Shown: positions 36,520 through 46,298, counted from the stretch's first letter. The stretch: 64,000 bases of DNA from Massilibacteroides sp. (GCF_028705895.1 NZ_JAQWCQ010000008.1:32710-96709), one strand, 5' to 3'. A program made the numbers and translations. The notes: generated by a model not told the origin, from the sequence alone.

Positions 36520-37539
36520 ATGAATAATATATTTGTATATTGTGAAATAGAGGACGGCTTCGTAGCTGATGTCAGTCTTGAATTGCTTACCAAAGGGCGC
36601 TCGTTAGCCAATACGTTGGGATGCCGGTTGGAGGCAGTTGCAGCCGGTCATCAATTAGAGAATGTAGGCAAACAAGTATTCCCATATGGTGTAGATGTAC
36701 TTCATGTGTTTGACGATGCACGTTTATTCCCCTACACTTCTCTGCCGCATACGTCTATTCTGGTAAACTTATTTAAAGAAGAGAAACCTCAGATTGCGTT
36801 TATGGGGGCAACCAGCATCGGACGTGATCTTGGACCTCGCGTTTCTTCGGCTTTAGGTAGTGGATTAACAGCAGATTGCACATCGCTCGAAATCGGAAAC
36901 CATGAAGAAAAGCGTGAGAACAAGGTGTATGAGAATTTACTTTATCAAATTCGTCCGGCTTTCGGAGGAAATATTGTAGCAACAATTATCAATCCGGAAT
37001 GTCGTCCGCAAATGGCGACAGTTCGCGAGGGCGTAATGAAAAAGGAAATCGTTGATCCGGCTTATAAGGGGGAAACAAAAACATATGATGTAAATAAATA
37101 TGTATCTGATACTGATTTTGCCGTAACCGTAATTGATCGTCAGATTGAGAAGAGCAAGACCAATATCAAAGGTTCTCCTATTATTATTGCCGGAGGATAC
37201 GGAGTCGGTTCTAAAGAAAATTTCCAGTTATTGCATGATCTGGCTGCAGTTATTGGCGGCGAAGTAGGTGCTTCGCGCGCTGCAGTTGATGCCGGATTCT
37301 GCGAACATGAACGTCAGATCGGACAAACAGGGGTAACTGTTCGCCCGAAACTCTATATTGCCTGTGGTATATCAGGCCAAATCCAACACATTGCAGGTAT
37401 GCAGGAAAGTTCGATTATTATTTCTGTGAATAATGATCCGGCTGCTCCTATCAACACAATCGCTGATTACGTAATCACCGGTACTGTGGAAGAAGTGATA
37501 CCTAAAATGATCAAATACTATAAACAGAACACAAAGTAA
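36520..37539 (+). CDS. Electron transfer flavoprotein subunit alpha
   Basis: 339-aa large subunit carrying most FAD contacts. The C-terminal FAD domain shows IIIAGGYGVGSKENFQLLHDLAAVIGGEVGASRAAVDAGF, IGQTGVTVRPKLYIACGISGQIQHIAGMQ and INNDPAAPI-like VNNDPAAPI. ATG at 36520 is chosen; an in-frame ATG at 36460 lies inside etfB and would add an unrelated 20-residue tail. The stop shares a base with the start of the dehydrogenase gene. Confidence 0.95.
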   Translation: MNNIFVYCEIEDGFVADVSLELLTKGRSLANTLGCRLEAVAAGHQLENVGKQVFPYGVDVLHVFDDARLFPYTSLPHTSILVNLFKEEKPQIAFMGATSIGRDLGPRVSSALGSGLTADCTSLEIGNHEEKRENKVYENLLYQIRPAFGGNIVATIINPECRPQMATVREGVMKKEIVDPAYKGETKTYDVNKYVSDTDFAVTVIDRQIEKSKTNIKGSPIIIAGGYGVGSKENFQLLHDLAAVIGGEVGASRAAVDAGFCEHERQIGQTGVTVRPKLYIACGISGQIQHIAGMQESSIIISVNNDPAAPINTIADYVITGTVEEVIPKMIKYYKQNTK

Positions 37540-39242
37540 TGGCAAACTTTTATTTAGATAACCCCAGTTTAAAGCACCATTTGCAACATCCTATGATGAA
37601 ACGCATTGTGGAGCTAAAGGAGCGTAATTATGCGGATAAGGACAAATTCGACTATGCTCCCGTCGATTTCGAAGATGCTATGGATAGTTATGACAAAGTG
37701 TTGGAAATCGTAGGTGAAATCTGCGGTGATATAATTGCACCTAATGCAGAAGGCGTTGATCATGATGGCCCAACTGTTACTAACGGACGTGTCACCTATG
37801 CTCCGGGCACTCAACAAAACCTCGAAGCGGTTCGCAAAGCCGGCTTAATGGGAATCGCTATGCCCCGCCGTTATGACGGGCTGAACTTTCCCATTGTACC
37901 CTATATCATGGCTGCGGATTTAGTAGCTCGTGCTGATGCAGGTTTTGAAAACCTTTGGGGATTACAGGATTGTGCTGAAACATTATATGAATTTGGCAAC
38001 GAAGATCAACATAAACGTTATATACCTCGCGTTTGTGCCGGAGAAACCATGTCGATGGACTTAACAGAACCGGATGCAGGATCTGACCTTCAGGCTGTTA
38101 TGCTAAAGGCAACCTACAGCGAAAAAGACGGTTGCTGGTACCTGAATGGTGTAAAGCGTTTCATCACAAACGGGGATGCAGATATTCACCTGGTATTGGC
38201 TCGCTCTGAAGAAGGAACGAAGGATGCGCGTGGTTTGTCTATGTTCGTTTATGACAAACGCAATGGCGGAGTCAATGTACGTCGTATTGAGAATAAAATG
38301 GGTATTAAAGGATCGCCTACCTGTGAGCTGGTCTATCGTAATGCTAAAGCCGAACTTTGCGGGGATCGTAAACTCGGACTTATCAAATATGTAATGGGAT
38401 TGATGAACGGAGCTCGTCTGGGAATCATGGCACAAGCTGTAGGTATCAGTGAAGCTGCTTGTCGTGAAGGATTGGCCTACGCGCGTGAACGTAAGCAGTT
38501 CGGAAAAGCGATCATTGAATTTCCGGCAGTCTATGAAATGTTGGCATTGATGCGTGCTAAAGCTGATGCTTCTCGTTCGATGTTATACGAAACGGCTCGT
38601 TTCGTAGATATGTACAAAGCGTTAGATGACATATCCAAAGAACGCAAACTGACTCCTGAGGAACGGACAGAAATGAAGTATTACGGAAAATTAGCTGATG
38701 CATTTACTCCTATGGGTAAGGGTATTACAACTGAATATGCGAATCAGAATGCGTATGATGCAATACAAATCCATGGTGGATCAGGCTTTATGAAAGATTA
38801 CGCCTGCGAACGTTTGTATCGTGACGCTCGTATTACGAACATCTATGAAGGAACAACCCAATTGCAGGTAGTTGCCGCTATTCGCCACGTCACCACAGGT
38901 ACTTATCTGAATAGAATCCGTGAGTACGAAACGATGACCTACAAACCGGAATTGGAATACCTGAGAAAGAAGTTAGTCAATATGACCAATAAATACGAAA
39001 AATTAGTAGCGAAGATCACCGAGCCGAAAGACAATGAGTATCTGGATTTCCATGCTCGTCGCTTAGTTGAAACTGCTACGCATTGCGTATTTGGCTACCT
39101 TTTACTACAAGACGCCAATGCGGACGACAGCTTCCGCCGTTCAGCCGAAGTCTATATCAACTACGGACAAGCCGAAGTCAACAAAATAGAATCATACATC
39201 AATGATTTCAGCATTGAAGACCTTGGCTTTTATAAGGCATGA
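37539..39242 (+). CDS. Acyl-CoA dehydrogenase
   Basis: FAD enzyme that oxidises acyl-CoA to enoyl-CoA and passes electrons to the ETF encoded just upstream. 567 aa is longer than the 380-aa classical forms, because of an N-terminal extension and a C-terminal helical domain. Signatures are MDLTEPDAGSDLQAV, YARERKQFGKAI, IHGGSGFMKDYACERLYRDARI and NIYEGTTQLQ, where Glu437 is the likely catalytic base. One-base overlap (TAATG) with etfA indicates a complete electron-bifurcating-like or beta-oxidation unit. Substrate length is not evident. Confidence 0.94.
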   Translation: MANFYLDNPSLKHHLQHPMMKRIVELKERNYADKDKFDYAPVDFEDAMDSYDKVLEIVGEICGDIIAPNAEGVDHDGPTVTNGRVTYAPGTQQNLEAVRKAGLMGIAMPRRYDGLNFPIVPYIMAADLVARADAGFENLWGLQDCAETLYEFGNEDQHKRYIPRVCAGETMSMDLTEPDAGSDLQAVMLKATYSEKDGCWYLNGVKRFITNGDADIHLVLARSEEGTKDARGLSMFVYDKRNGGVNVRRIENKMGIKGSPTCELVYRNAKAELCGDRKLGLIKYVMGLMNGARLGIMAQAVGISEAACREGLAYARERKQFGKAIIEFPAVYEMLALMRAKADASRSMLYETARFVDMYKALDDISKERKLTPEERTEMKYYGKLADAFTPMGKGITTEYANQNAYDAIQIHGGSGFMKDYACERLYRDARITNIYEGTTQLQVVAAIRHVTTGTYLNRIREYETMTYKPELEYLRKKLVNMTNKYEKLVAKITEPKDNEYLDFHARRLVETATHCVFGYLLLQDANADDSFRRSAEVYINYGQAEVNKIESYINDFSIEDLGFYKA

Positions 39243-39275
39243 TTAAATAGACAACTATTTTTCAAGGATAAATTA

Positions 39276-39309
39276 AAGGAGGTATCTCGCAAGGATACCT
39301 TCTTTTTTT
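39276..39309 (+). terminator. Terminator of the etf operon
   Basis: Core stem AGGTATC (39280-39286) with GATACCT (39294-39300), extended by AAAG/CTTT through a G-T pair, is followed by a run of seven T's. Confidence 0.88.
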
Positions 39310-39358
39310 GCTTTTAACGCATTATTTTTTCAAATACATAAATACAAAAATATAATTT

Positions 39359-39390
39359 GAAGCTCTTCGGCAAACTGAACCAAGAGCTTC
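39359..39390. repeat. Inverted repeat GAAGCTCTT / AAGAGCTTC
   Basis: A perfect 9-bp inverted repeat (39359-39367 and 39382-39390) with a 14-nt loop, lacking a T-tract. Possibly a hairpin in a non-coding transcript. No gene nearby uses it clearly. Confidence 0.6.
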
Positions 39391-39627
39391 GACAAAAAAG
39401 AAGTTAAGGGTAAAAATTAATTAAAGTCGTTAGAATCTGTTTTGAATTTATTCTCTATTTTTTTATACCTGATTTGGTCTTTGGCGAAACATATGAAGAC
39501 AAGACAAAAAGAAACTATTTTAACCATTTTGCTTACGCACTTCAAAAGCGCTTAACCTCATTTCTCTTTCGTTTATATAGTTTCAAACCAATAAATATTC
39601 CATAATGACAAAAAAAGACCGTTTTTT

Positions 39628-39722
39628 CACCAAAAACACAAAGGTTGTATTCCAAAATATAAAGATTATCTTCCGAGACGTAAAGGTTATTTTTCGAAAT
39701 ATATCCTTTATCTTCAAAAAAG
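39628..39722. repeat. Degenerate 21-22 bp tandem repeat array
   Basis: Four imperfect copies run head to tail on the plus strand. Copies 1-3 have the form CC-A/G-rich-AAAG-rTTAT-TTT, and the last is CGAAATATATCCTTTATCTT. The common word ATAAAGGATAT and the period match the inverted repeat at 21903-21967. A minus-strand reading frame spans the array and would give a 7-residue periodic peptide (NLYVSED, NLYILEY, NLCVFGE). I regard this as repeat DNA rather than a gene. Nothing else convincing is seen between 39391 and 39959. Confidence 0.75.
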
Positions 39723-39959
39723 AGTAGCGTAATTTTGGATTTTTTACTTTTTACAAATCTTAAAAAAACGGACATGCCGGATAATGCAATTTAAACAACA
39801 TCTCCCGAATTCTGCTCTTCAGGCACATACTTCGTTATTTTGTTAGAGAAGTCAGCCCAAAAAGCCTTATTTATGATCGGTATCAATCCGACACAAAAAC
39901 AGGCAATTTGCCAACATTTTGATTTTTCTCAAACCAATAGTTCAGAGCAAACGCATCTA

Positions 39960-40143
39960 AGAGCCTGTTTTAATTTTTATAGGATATTTCTTGAGGGCTT
40001 GTTTCGGTCTTCTTTCGTCTTCTTTTTTGCTTATCTGCATCTCCGCATTCAATCACATAGCCCGCTATGCTCATTCATGCGGATATACAACTAAACAAAA
40101 AATAAAACGAAATAAGCCACGAATAAAAATTTAAACAGGCTCT
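39960..40143. mobile_element. 184-bp MITE-like palindromic element
   Basis: Terminal inverted repeats of 21 bp (39960-39980 and 40123-40143) differ at one position; they begin AGAGCCTGTTT and end AAACAGGCTCT. Inside, GGGCTTGTTTCG near the left end pairs with CGAAATAAGCC near the right, and the centre folds into CATAGC/GCTATG with flanking CCGCAT/ATGCGG. The whole element can form one long imperfect hairpin. It contains no credible gene, which suggests a non-autonomous transposable element. Confidence 0.8.
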
Positions 40144-40244
40144 AAAATTTCAAATGTAAGAACATGAAAGAGTTACAAACAATATAAAAAAGATTCGTAA
40201 AATTCAAAACAGCCGCTATATTAAGGTTTAGAATGGGTATAAAC

Positions 40245-40311
40245 AAAAAAAGGTTGTCTCACGACAACCAATCTTCATTGTTAACCTTAAATCTAATACC
40301 ATGAAAAACAC
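40245..40311 (-). ncRNA. Candidate small RNA, about 65-70 nt
   Basis: On the minus strand a perfect -7 box TATATTTG (40316-40323), with a TTG 17 bp upstream, is followed about 60 bp later by a canonical terminator: GGTTGTC/GACAACC stem (40263-40269 with 40252-40258), 4-nt loop and seven T's (40251-40245). Predicted transcript start is about 40309-40312. No reading frame of useful length lies within. It sits 61 bp downstream of the dnaJ stop on the same strand but has its own promoter signature. Confidence 0.6.
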
Positions 40312-40315
40312 AATG

Positions 40316-40323
40316 CAAATATA
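40316..40323 (-). promoter_or_regulatory. -7 box for the candidate small RNA
   Basis: TATATTTG on the minus strand, with TTG 17 bp upstream on the same strand. Confidence 0.55.
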
Positions 40324-40351
40324 CGCCTTTTTATGTTATACAACACTATCA

Positions 40352-40378
40352 AAAAGCATATACTTGCTCTTTTTTAAC
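40352..40378 (-). terminator. Weak terminator-like hairpin after dnaJ
   Basis: On the minus strand AAAAGAGCA pairs with TGCTTTTT (one G-T pair) around a 5-6 nt loop just past the dnaJ stop codon. The T-run is short, so it is a tentative call. Confidence 0.4.
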
Positions 40379-40383
40379 ATTAT

Positions 40384-41547
40384 TTAATCAAATAGATTCC
40401 TAAATCTACTGAATATTTTCTCTTTGATACTCTTGTTTGGCTGGAAGTTAGGAGAATTCTCCATACCTGACAGAACTTCTTTTTCAGAGGTTGAGAGATT
40501 TTCCGGTATATAAACGCTTACGTTCACCAACAAATCTCCTGTTCCATAACGATTGATGGATGGTAACCCTTTATTCCGCAAACGAAGTACTTTTCCGGGC
40601 TGCGTTCCTGGTTCTATTTTCACTTTTGCTTTTCCATCCACAGTCGGTACTTCTACCGTTGCTCCTAAGGCGGCCTGAGGAACGCTTAACAATAAATTAT
40701 AAAGCAGGTCATTTTCATCACGAATCAGTTCAGGATGTTGCTCTTCTTCTACTAAAATCAGCAAATCGCCATTTACACCACCGTGACGGGCTGCATTTCC
40801 TTTACCGCTCATGGATAGTTGCATTCCTTCAGCAACCCCTGCAGGTATATTTATGGTTATGATTTCTTCGTCTTTAACAACACCCGCACCTGCACAAGCT
40901 TTACATTTATTGACTACAATTTTACCTTCTCCATTACAAGTCGGACAGGTAGATTGCGTTTGCATCTGTCCCAATATCGTATTGGCAACTCTGGTCACAT
41001 AACCACTTCCATGACAGGTATCACATGTTTTTACACCATTGCTACCTTCAGCTCCGCTACCATGACAGACTTTACATTGTACATCTTTACGGACTTTAAT
41101 CTTCTTTTCTACGCCGTTAGCGATTTCTTTTAAGTTTAGTTTCACCTTTACGCGCAAATCAGATCCACGGTTTACACGCTGTCCTCTGGAAGAACCACCA
41201 CCAAAACCACTAAAGCCACCAAAACCACCAAAATGACCACCAAAAATATCACCAAACTGCGAGAAGATATCATCCATAGACATACCTCCACCACCAAAGC
41301 CACCACCTTGTTGCGATGCGCCTCCTACACCCGCATGACCGAACTGATCATAACGTTGGCGTTTCTGAGGATCACTCAATACATCATAAGCTTCTGCGGC
41401 TTCTTTAAAGTTTTCTTCAGCAGTTTTATCTCCCGGATTTTTATCCGGATGAAACTGAATAGCTTTTTTACGATATGCTTTTTTTATTTCGTCGGCCGAT
41501 GCATTCTTTTCAACACCAAGCACTTCATAATAATCTCTTTTAGCCAT
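40384..41547 (-). CDS. Chaperone DnaJ (Hsp40)
   Basis: Co-chaperone that stimulates DnaK ATPase and delivers unfolded proteins. The J domain (1-70) has His33-Pro34-Asp35. The Gly/Phe-rich segment is about 75-125. The zinc-binding region has four CxxCxGxG-type repeats ([32 protein letters not shown]). The C-terminal substrate-binding domains complete the 387-aa type I protein. It follows grpE by 14 bp on the minus strand. dnaK is not in the window. Confidence 0.96.
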   Translation of the reverse strand: MAKRDYYEVLGVEKNASADEIKKAYRKKAIQFHPDKNPGDKTAEENFKEAAEAYDVLSDPQKRQRYDQFGHAGVGGASQQGGGFGGGGMSMDDIFSQFGDIFGGHFGGFGGFSGFGGGSSRGQRVNRGSDLRVKVKLNLKEIANGVEKKIKVRKDVQCKVCHGSGAEGSNGVKTCDTCHGSGYVTRVANTILGQMQTQSTCPTCNGEGKIVVNKCKACAGAGVVKDEEIITINIPAGVAEGMQLSMSGKGNAARHGGVNGDLLILVEEEQHPELIRDENDLLYNLLLSVPQAALGATVEVPTVDGKAKVKIEPGTQPGKVLRLRNKGLPSINRYGTGDLLVNVSVYIPENLSTSEKEVLSGMENSPNFQPNKSIKEKIFSRFRNLFD

Positions 41548-41561
41548 ATTCCTATCTGTTA

Positions 41562-42146
41562 TTATTCACCAACGACAACTTTTGCATGGCGAATTACCTT
41601 ATCATATAAAGTATAACCTGTCTGCACACAATCTACAACTTTTCCTTTCAGTTCTTCTTCAGGAGCAGGTATGGTAGCCACAGCATCATACATTTCCGTA
41701 TCAAAAGGTTGTCCGGTTGCTTCAATAGGTTTCACACCTTGCTGGGACAAATAAGCCATAAATTTAGTATAGATCAGTTCAATCCCTTCAGCTACAGCTT
41801 TAATATCATCTGATGTCCGCACATTTTGTAAAGCTCTCTCAAAATCATCAATTACAGGTAAAATAGCAGTTAAGGCTGACTCGCCTCCGGTTTTAATCAG
41901 CTCAGCTTTTTCGCGTAAAGTACGTTTACGATAATTATCAAACTCAGCCATTAAACGAAGATGATCATTATTCAATTCGTCATATTTTGCCTTTAACGCT
42001 TCCTGATCATCAGCCACATTGTCAGTTTCGGGAGTTGCTTCTACCTGTTCTGTCTGTTCTTTCTGTAAATTTGTCATTTCATCCATTTCTTCCGGATTAG
42101 TTGCCTCCGAAGATTGTTTCGCTTTATTATGCTCCATATCTTTCAT
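41562..42146 (-). CDS. Nucleotide exchange factor GrpE
   Basis: 194-aa DnaK nucleotide-exchange factor. An acidic, low-complexity N terminus (1-55, rich in Glu, Gln and Thr) leads into a coiled coil of about 55-105, then the conserved [22 protein letters not shown] and the beta-domain with [10 protein letters not shown] and [22 protein letters not shown] at 42146 is used; MEH four codons later is an alternative. Operon with dnaJ. Confidence 0.93.
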   Translation of the reverse strand: MKDMEHNKAKQSSEATNPEEMDEMTNLQKEQTEQVEATPETDNVADDQEALKAKYDELNNDHLRLMAEFDNYRKRTLREKAELIKTGGESALTAILPVIDDFERALQNVRTSDDIKAVAEGIELIYTKFMAYLSQQGVKPIEATGQPFDTEMYDAVATIPAPEEELKGKVVDCVQTGYTLYDKVIRHAKVVVGE

Positions 42147-42305
42147 TTATTTCTATATTTTATCTTTATTATCCTTTGTTTTCAATAAGATACGATTAAA
42201 CAGACTTATATAATCACTCTAAAACAAAGCGGGTTAAATAAGTCGTATTTGTCAGATGTACAGCAAATATGCTGCCAACTCTTCCTATAGACGAAAAAAT
42301 ATCTT

Positions 42306-42313
42306 TACCTTTG
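42306..42313 (+). promoter_or_regulatory. -7 box for the PDZ-domain protein
   Basis: TACCTTTG is an exact TAnnTTTG match 56 bp before the ATG at 42370. Confidence 0.55.
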
Positions 42314-42369
42314 TTTTGTAAATTCATAGGATTTCTAATATTTTAGTTTTGATTTTATAATTATTGATC

Positions 42370-43794
42370 ATGAAAAAGTATATCATAGCGACCGTATTAT
42401 TATTAATTGGTGTAACAAGTTTTGCTCAAAGTGGTGGGAATCTGATTTGCCGTTTAGGATTTTCTTTTGAAATAAGTAAAAATGCAAATTGGGGGAACGG
42501 ATTACCTGTAGTTACAGATGTATATCCTTATTCTTCTGCAGAACTATCCGGATTAAAGAAATATGATATAATAGAAGATATAGATGGCGTTGATCTAAAA
42601 GGCCTTCCATTGGAAGATATTAATCAGCTGCTAAATCCGGCGGATAAACAGGAAATTGTTTTAAACATCTCTAATCTTTCAAAGACCGACCACTCTTTAT
42701 TGATAAGCAAAGAATGCAAACGAAGAAATGCCATTTCCGAAGATCAATTGGCCACTGCATTTTCGATGTTGAGTCTGGAAACAGCATCGGAACGTAAATT
42801 TATCTGTCCATTTAAAACAACGGTTACCCCTAATGCCGTGGGATTTCAACAATTCCGCACATTTGGTTTTGCAGCAATTGATGAGAATAACAGAGAATTG
42901 GAAAACCAGATTAATGAAGCAATCAAAGATGCATTAACGGAAAAAGGATTGGCATATGACAGTTATGGTCCGGATATTTTGATCAGTACCTACTATTTCT
43001 TTGACAAGAACCCGAGTTTTAAAGGGGTTAATAAAATCGTCATCGATAAAGAACAAAACTATCGCTATGACTTTAGCCGGAACGAAATGGTCAAAGTTCC
43101 CTTTATAACAACTACAGCAGCAGAATCTGAAGCAGAATACGTTCTTCAGTTTGGTCTTAAATTAGTTGATAATATTTATCTGCCCGGACGCGTTCTTTGG
43201 GAATGTGAAGCGAATGAACTATTAGAATCCACTTATAAAATAGAAGATTACGTACGAATTCACGTTCCTCTGATGTGTATGCAATATCCATATGTAAAAT
43301 ATACGCGAAACGTTCAATATAAAGTGAATAAGAAAACTTACAACTACACGGGATTGAACTTTGATATTAACCGATTGGAGATGATTTCGAAAGTTGACCC
43401 TAATTCACCGGCTGCTGTTGCTGGTATTCGGGTAAATGACGTAATCGAAGAAATTGAAGGTAATAAATTAGATATTACAGCTGAAGAAGCAACTACGGCA
43501 TACAAGAATTTCATCACTTCATCTATGAAATTCCGTGATCCGAGCACTCGTTTTACTGATGCCAACGGATTTACGCGCTGTATGTTTTGGGATACCTTTA
43601 AATATACTCAGGTGGCCGATGCTGTAAAGAAAGCTAAAGACGTAGCTCCTTTCTCTTACCTATTTTATTTTGCCCCTTATATTAATACATCAGGCACGAA
43701 TGCTTGTACATTCAATATTCGCAGGGGTAAAACAAAATCCGAGATAGTTCTCCGCCCAACGGTTCGGACTGAACTATCTGTAACGATTGAATAA
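42370..43794 (+). CDS. Periplasmic PDZ-domain protein with DUF4136-like region
   Basis: 474 aa. Residues 1-20 are a signal peptide ending SFAQ. A first PDZ-like domain at about 25-110 has VVTDVYPYSSAELSGLKKYDIIEDIDGVDLKG. The middle resembles DUF4136 (FAAIDENNRELENQINEAIKDALTEKGLAY, then DILISTYYFFDKNP). A second PDZ at about 325-390 has LEMISKVDPNSPAAVAGIRVNDVIEEIEGNKLD. There is no protease triad, so it probably scaffolds or binds peptides in the periplasm. ATG at 42370 is chosen over a TTG two codons upstream because it starts the MKKYII signal. mutS2 begins 23 bp downstream. Function unknown. Confidence 0.82.
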   Translation: MKKYIIATVLLLIGVTSFAQSGGNLICRLGFSFEISKNANWGNGLPVVTDVYPYSSAELSGLKKYDIIEDIDGVDLKGLPLEDINQLLNPADKQEIVLNISNLSKTDHSLLISKECKRRNAISEDQLATAFSMLSLETASERKFICPFKTTVTPNAVGFQQFRTFGFAAIDENNRELENQINEAIKDALTEKGLAYDSYGPDILISTYYFFDKNPSFKGVNKIVIDKEQNYRYDFSRNEMVKVPFITTTAAESEAEYVLQFGLKLVDNIYLPGRVLWECEANELLESTYKIEDYVRIHVPLMCMQYPYVKYTRNVQYKVNKKTYNYTGLNFDINRLEMISKVDPNSPAAVAGIRVNDVIEEIEGNKLDITAEEATTAYKNFITSSMKFRDPSTRFTDANGFTRCMFWDTFKYTQVADAVKKAKDVAPFSYLFYFAPYINTSGTNACTFNIRRGKTKSEIVLRPTVRTELSVTIE

Positions 43795-43817
43795 CTATTT
43801 TATCTGACTCTTATAAC

Positions 43818-46283
43818 GTGATATATCCACAAAATTTTGAAACAAAGACGGGCTTCGATAAAGTCCGTCTTCTTATTTCGGAAAAATGTTTAAGCGCACT
43901 TGGAAAAGAACGCGCATCAGAGATGTCTTTCTCAACAGATTATCCAACTATCACGCAACGATTAGAACAAACGGATGAGTTTATCCGTATCCTGCATGGT
44001 GATAAGGATTTCCCGGATAATTACTTCTTTGATGTCCGTTATTCATTGAAAAGAATACGTCCGGAAGGAACTTTTTTAGATGAAAAAGAGCTTTTTGATA
44101 TCAAACGCTCATTACAGACAATAAACGACATTATTTGTTTTTTCCGCCCCACCGAAGAGGAAGAGGTTCTTTATCCGGCACTTACAGAATTAGCCGGAGA
44201 TATATTGGTTTTTCCTCAGCTGATCAAACAAATCGACCATATTATAGATAAGTTCGGTCGGGTAAAAGATAGTGCATCTCCGGAACTATCCAATATCCGT
44301 AAAGAAATAGCCTCGACAACGAATAGTATATCCCGTAGTTTGCAGGCAATTCTCCGTTCGGCTCAGTCGGAAGGAGTTGTAGAAAAAGACGTTGCCCCTA
44401 CCATGCGTGACGGTCGTTTGATGATTCCTGTTGCCCCTGCTTTTAAACGCAAAATACGTGGAATTGTACATGATGAGTCGGCTACAGGCAAGACGGTTTT
44501 TATTGAACCTGAAGTAGTAGTAGAAGCAAATAATCGCATAAGAGAACTGGAGGGAGAAGAGCGTCGTGAAATTATTCGCATTCTAACAGCGTTCACCAAC
44601 ACGATACGTCCACTTATTCCGGATATTTTGCTTTCATATGAATTTCTTGCGGAAATTGATTTTATTCGTGCAAAAGCCTTATTTGCCGAACAAATCAAAG
44701 CAATAAAACCGGTCGTAGAGAATAAACAGCAAGTTGATTGGGCACGTGCGGTACACCCCCTACTCTATCTTTCTTTAAAGAAACAAGAGAAGGAAGTTGT
44801 TCCTTTAGATATAGAATTAAAAGAAAATAAACGGCTATTATTGATTTCGGGACCAAATGCCGGAGGTAAATCGGTCTGTTTAAAAACAGTCGGATTAATT
44901 CAATACATGCTACAGTGCGGCTTACTGGTTCCAATACATGAAAGTTCGCGTGCCGGAATTTTTGAAGCCATCTTTATTGATATTGGCGACGAACAAAGTA
45001 TAGAGAATGATTTGAGTACATACAGTTCTCATCTGACCAATATGAAGTTCTTTGTCAAAAACTGTAATGAGAAATCCATCATCCTGATTGATGAATTCGG
45101 TAGTGGAACAGAGCCTCAAATAGGAGGAGCTATTGCCGAAGCCTTACTGGTACGTTTTAATCAAAACGGTAGTTATGGCGTAATCACGACACATTATCAA
45201 AATCTGAAACATCTTGCCGAAGATACCGAAGGACTCGTTAACGGAGCTATGTTGTACGATCGTCATCTGATGCAACCTCTTTTCAGGCTTTCCATCGGCA
45301 ATCCGGGAAGTTCCTTTGCAGTCGAAATTGCCCGGAAGATCGGTTTACCGGAAGATGTCATTGCAGATGCGTCCCAAAAAGTAGGATCAGACTATATTGA
45401 CATGGACAAATACCTGCAAGATATTGTAAGGGACAAACGATATTGGGAAAGCAAACGACAGAATATCCGTCAACGGGAAAAGAAATTAGAAGATATTATC
45501 GCCCGTTATGAAACAGATCTTGAAGCGGTAAACAAACAACGTAAAGAGATCGTACGTGAAGCTAAAGTAGAAGCACAACGTATTCTTTCGGAAGCAAATG
45601 CAAAGATTGAGAATACGATTCGTGAAATTAAAGAAGCTCAGGCTGAAAAAGAACGAACCAAATTAATCCGTAAGTCCATCGATGAGTTTAAAGCATCAAT
45701 TGAGAATACGGGAGATACGGATGACAAGATTGCCCGAAAGATGGCAAAGCTCAAAGAACGGAAAGAGAAAAAAGTAAAAAAGCAACCGGAGAAACAACCT
45801 GTATTCAACCGCGAAGTTATTGAGATTGGCGATTCTGTCCGATTAAAAGGTCAAACATCTGCGGGCACCGTAATGGAAACAGACGGTAAACAGGCAGTCG
45901 TTGCTTTTGGAATGATCAAAAGTACGGTTAAATTAGATCGGCTTGAGAAAGTAAGCAAAGGACAGTTAAAGCAAGAAGCTAAAGCCAGCTCATTTGTCGG
46001 TACTCAGACAAGAGATGATATGCGTGAAAAGAAACTTGGCTTCAAGCAGGAAATAGATATACGTGGAATGCGTGGAGATGAAGCCTTGCAAACAGTCACT
46101 TATTTTATTGACGACGCTATTCAGGTTGGCGTTTCGCGTGTTCGTATCCTACACGGAACAGGTACAGGAGCGCTCCGTCAGCTTATTCGTGACTATCTTC
46201 GCACAATTCCCGGCGTAGAGCATTATCGTGATGAACACGTCCAATTGGGAGGAGCGGGTATAACTGTAGTTGAATTTGAATAA
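43818..46283 (+). CDS. MutS2 (endonuclease / ribosome-rescue ATPase)
   Basis: 821-aa MutS2 protein. The family suppresses homologous recombination in some bacteria and splits collided ribosomes in others. The core and clamp domains precede an ABC ATPase with Walker A GPNAGGKS at 345-352 and Walker B ILIDEFGSGTEP. A long coiled coil (about 530-640, rich in Lys and Glu) follows, then a KOW-like segment (IGDSVRLKGQTSAGTVME) and a C-terminal Smr nuclease domain with DIRGMRGDEAL and HGTGTGALR. The usual LDLRG-type Smr motif reads IDIRG here. Start is GTG at 43818. corA follows after 15 bp. Confidence 0.95.
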   Translation: MIYPQNFETKTGFDKVRLLISEKCLSALGKERASEMSFSTDYPTITQRLEQTDEFIRILHGDKDFPDNYFFDVRYSLKRIRPEGTFLDEKELFDIKRSLQTINDIICFFRPTEEEEVLYPALTELAGDILVFPQLIKQIDHIIDKFGRVKDSASPELSNIRKEIASTTNSISRSLQAILRSAQSEGVVEKDVAPTMRDGRLMIPVAPAFKRKIRGIVHDESATGKTVFIEPEVVVEANNRIRELEGEERREIIRILTAFTNTIRPLIPDILLSYEFLAEIDFIRAKALFAEQIKAIKPVVENKQQVDWARAVHPLLYLSLKKQEKEVVPLDIELKENKRLLLISGPNAGGKSVCLKTVGLIQYMLQCGLLVPIHESSRAGIFEAIFIDIGDEQSIENDLSTYSSHLTNMKFFVKNCNEKSIILIDEFGSGTEPQIGGAIAEALLVRFNQNGSYGVITTHYQNLKHLAEDTEGLVNGAMLYDRHLMQPLFRLSIGNPGSSFAVEIARKIGLPEDVIADASQKVGSDYIDMDKYLQDIVRDKRYWESKRQNIRQREKKLEDIIARYETDLEAVNKQRKEIVREAKVEAQRILSEANAKIENTIREIKEAQAEKERTKLIRKSIDEFKASIENTGDTDDKIARKMAKLKERKEKKVKKQPEKQPVFNREVIEIGDSVRLKGQTSAGTVMETDGKQAVVAFGMIKSTVKLDRLEKVSKGQLKQEAKASSFVGTQTRDDMREKKLGFKQEIDIRGMRGDEALQTVTYFIDDAIQVGVSRVRILHGTGTGALRQLIRDYLRTIPGVEHYRDEHVQLGGAGITVVEFE

Positions 46284-46298
46284 TTAAATAAATCCGGT

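Noticed and set aside
39628..39722. Possible CRISPR array
   Set aside because: Units are 21-22 bp, degenerate and contiguous, without unique spacers, and no cas genes are present.
39542..39775. A minus-strand 77-aa frame with a 7-residue periodic repeat
   Set aside because: It is generated by the 21-bp DNA repeat, has no ribosome site or family resemblance, and a similar repeat at 21903 encodes nothing.
39840..40094. An 84-aa plus-strand frame
   Set aside because: Most of it lies within the MITE-like hairpin and the protein has no recognisable character.
40301..40387. A 28-codon plus-strand frame starting MKNTMQ antisense to the candidate small RNA
   Set aside because: No plus-strand promoter or ribosome site is convincing; the minus-strand promoter-terminator pair explains the sequence better. 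It remains a possible alternative.
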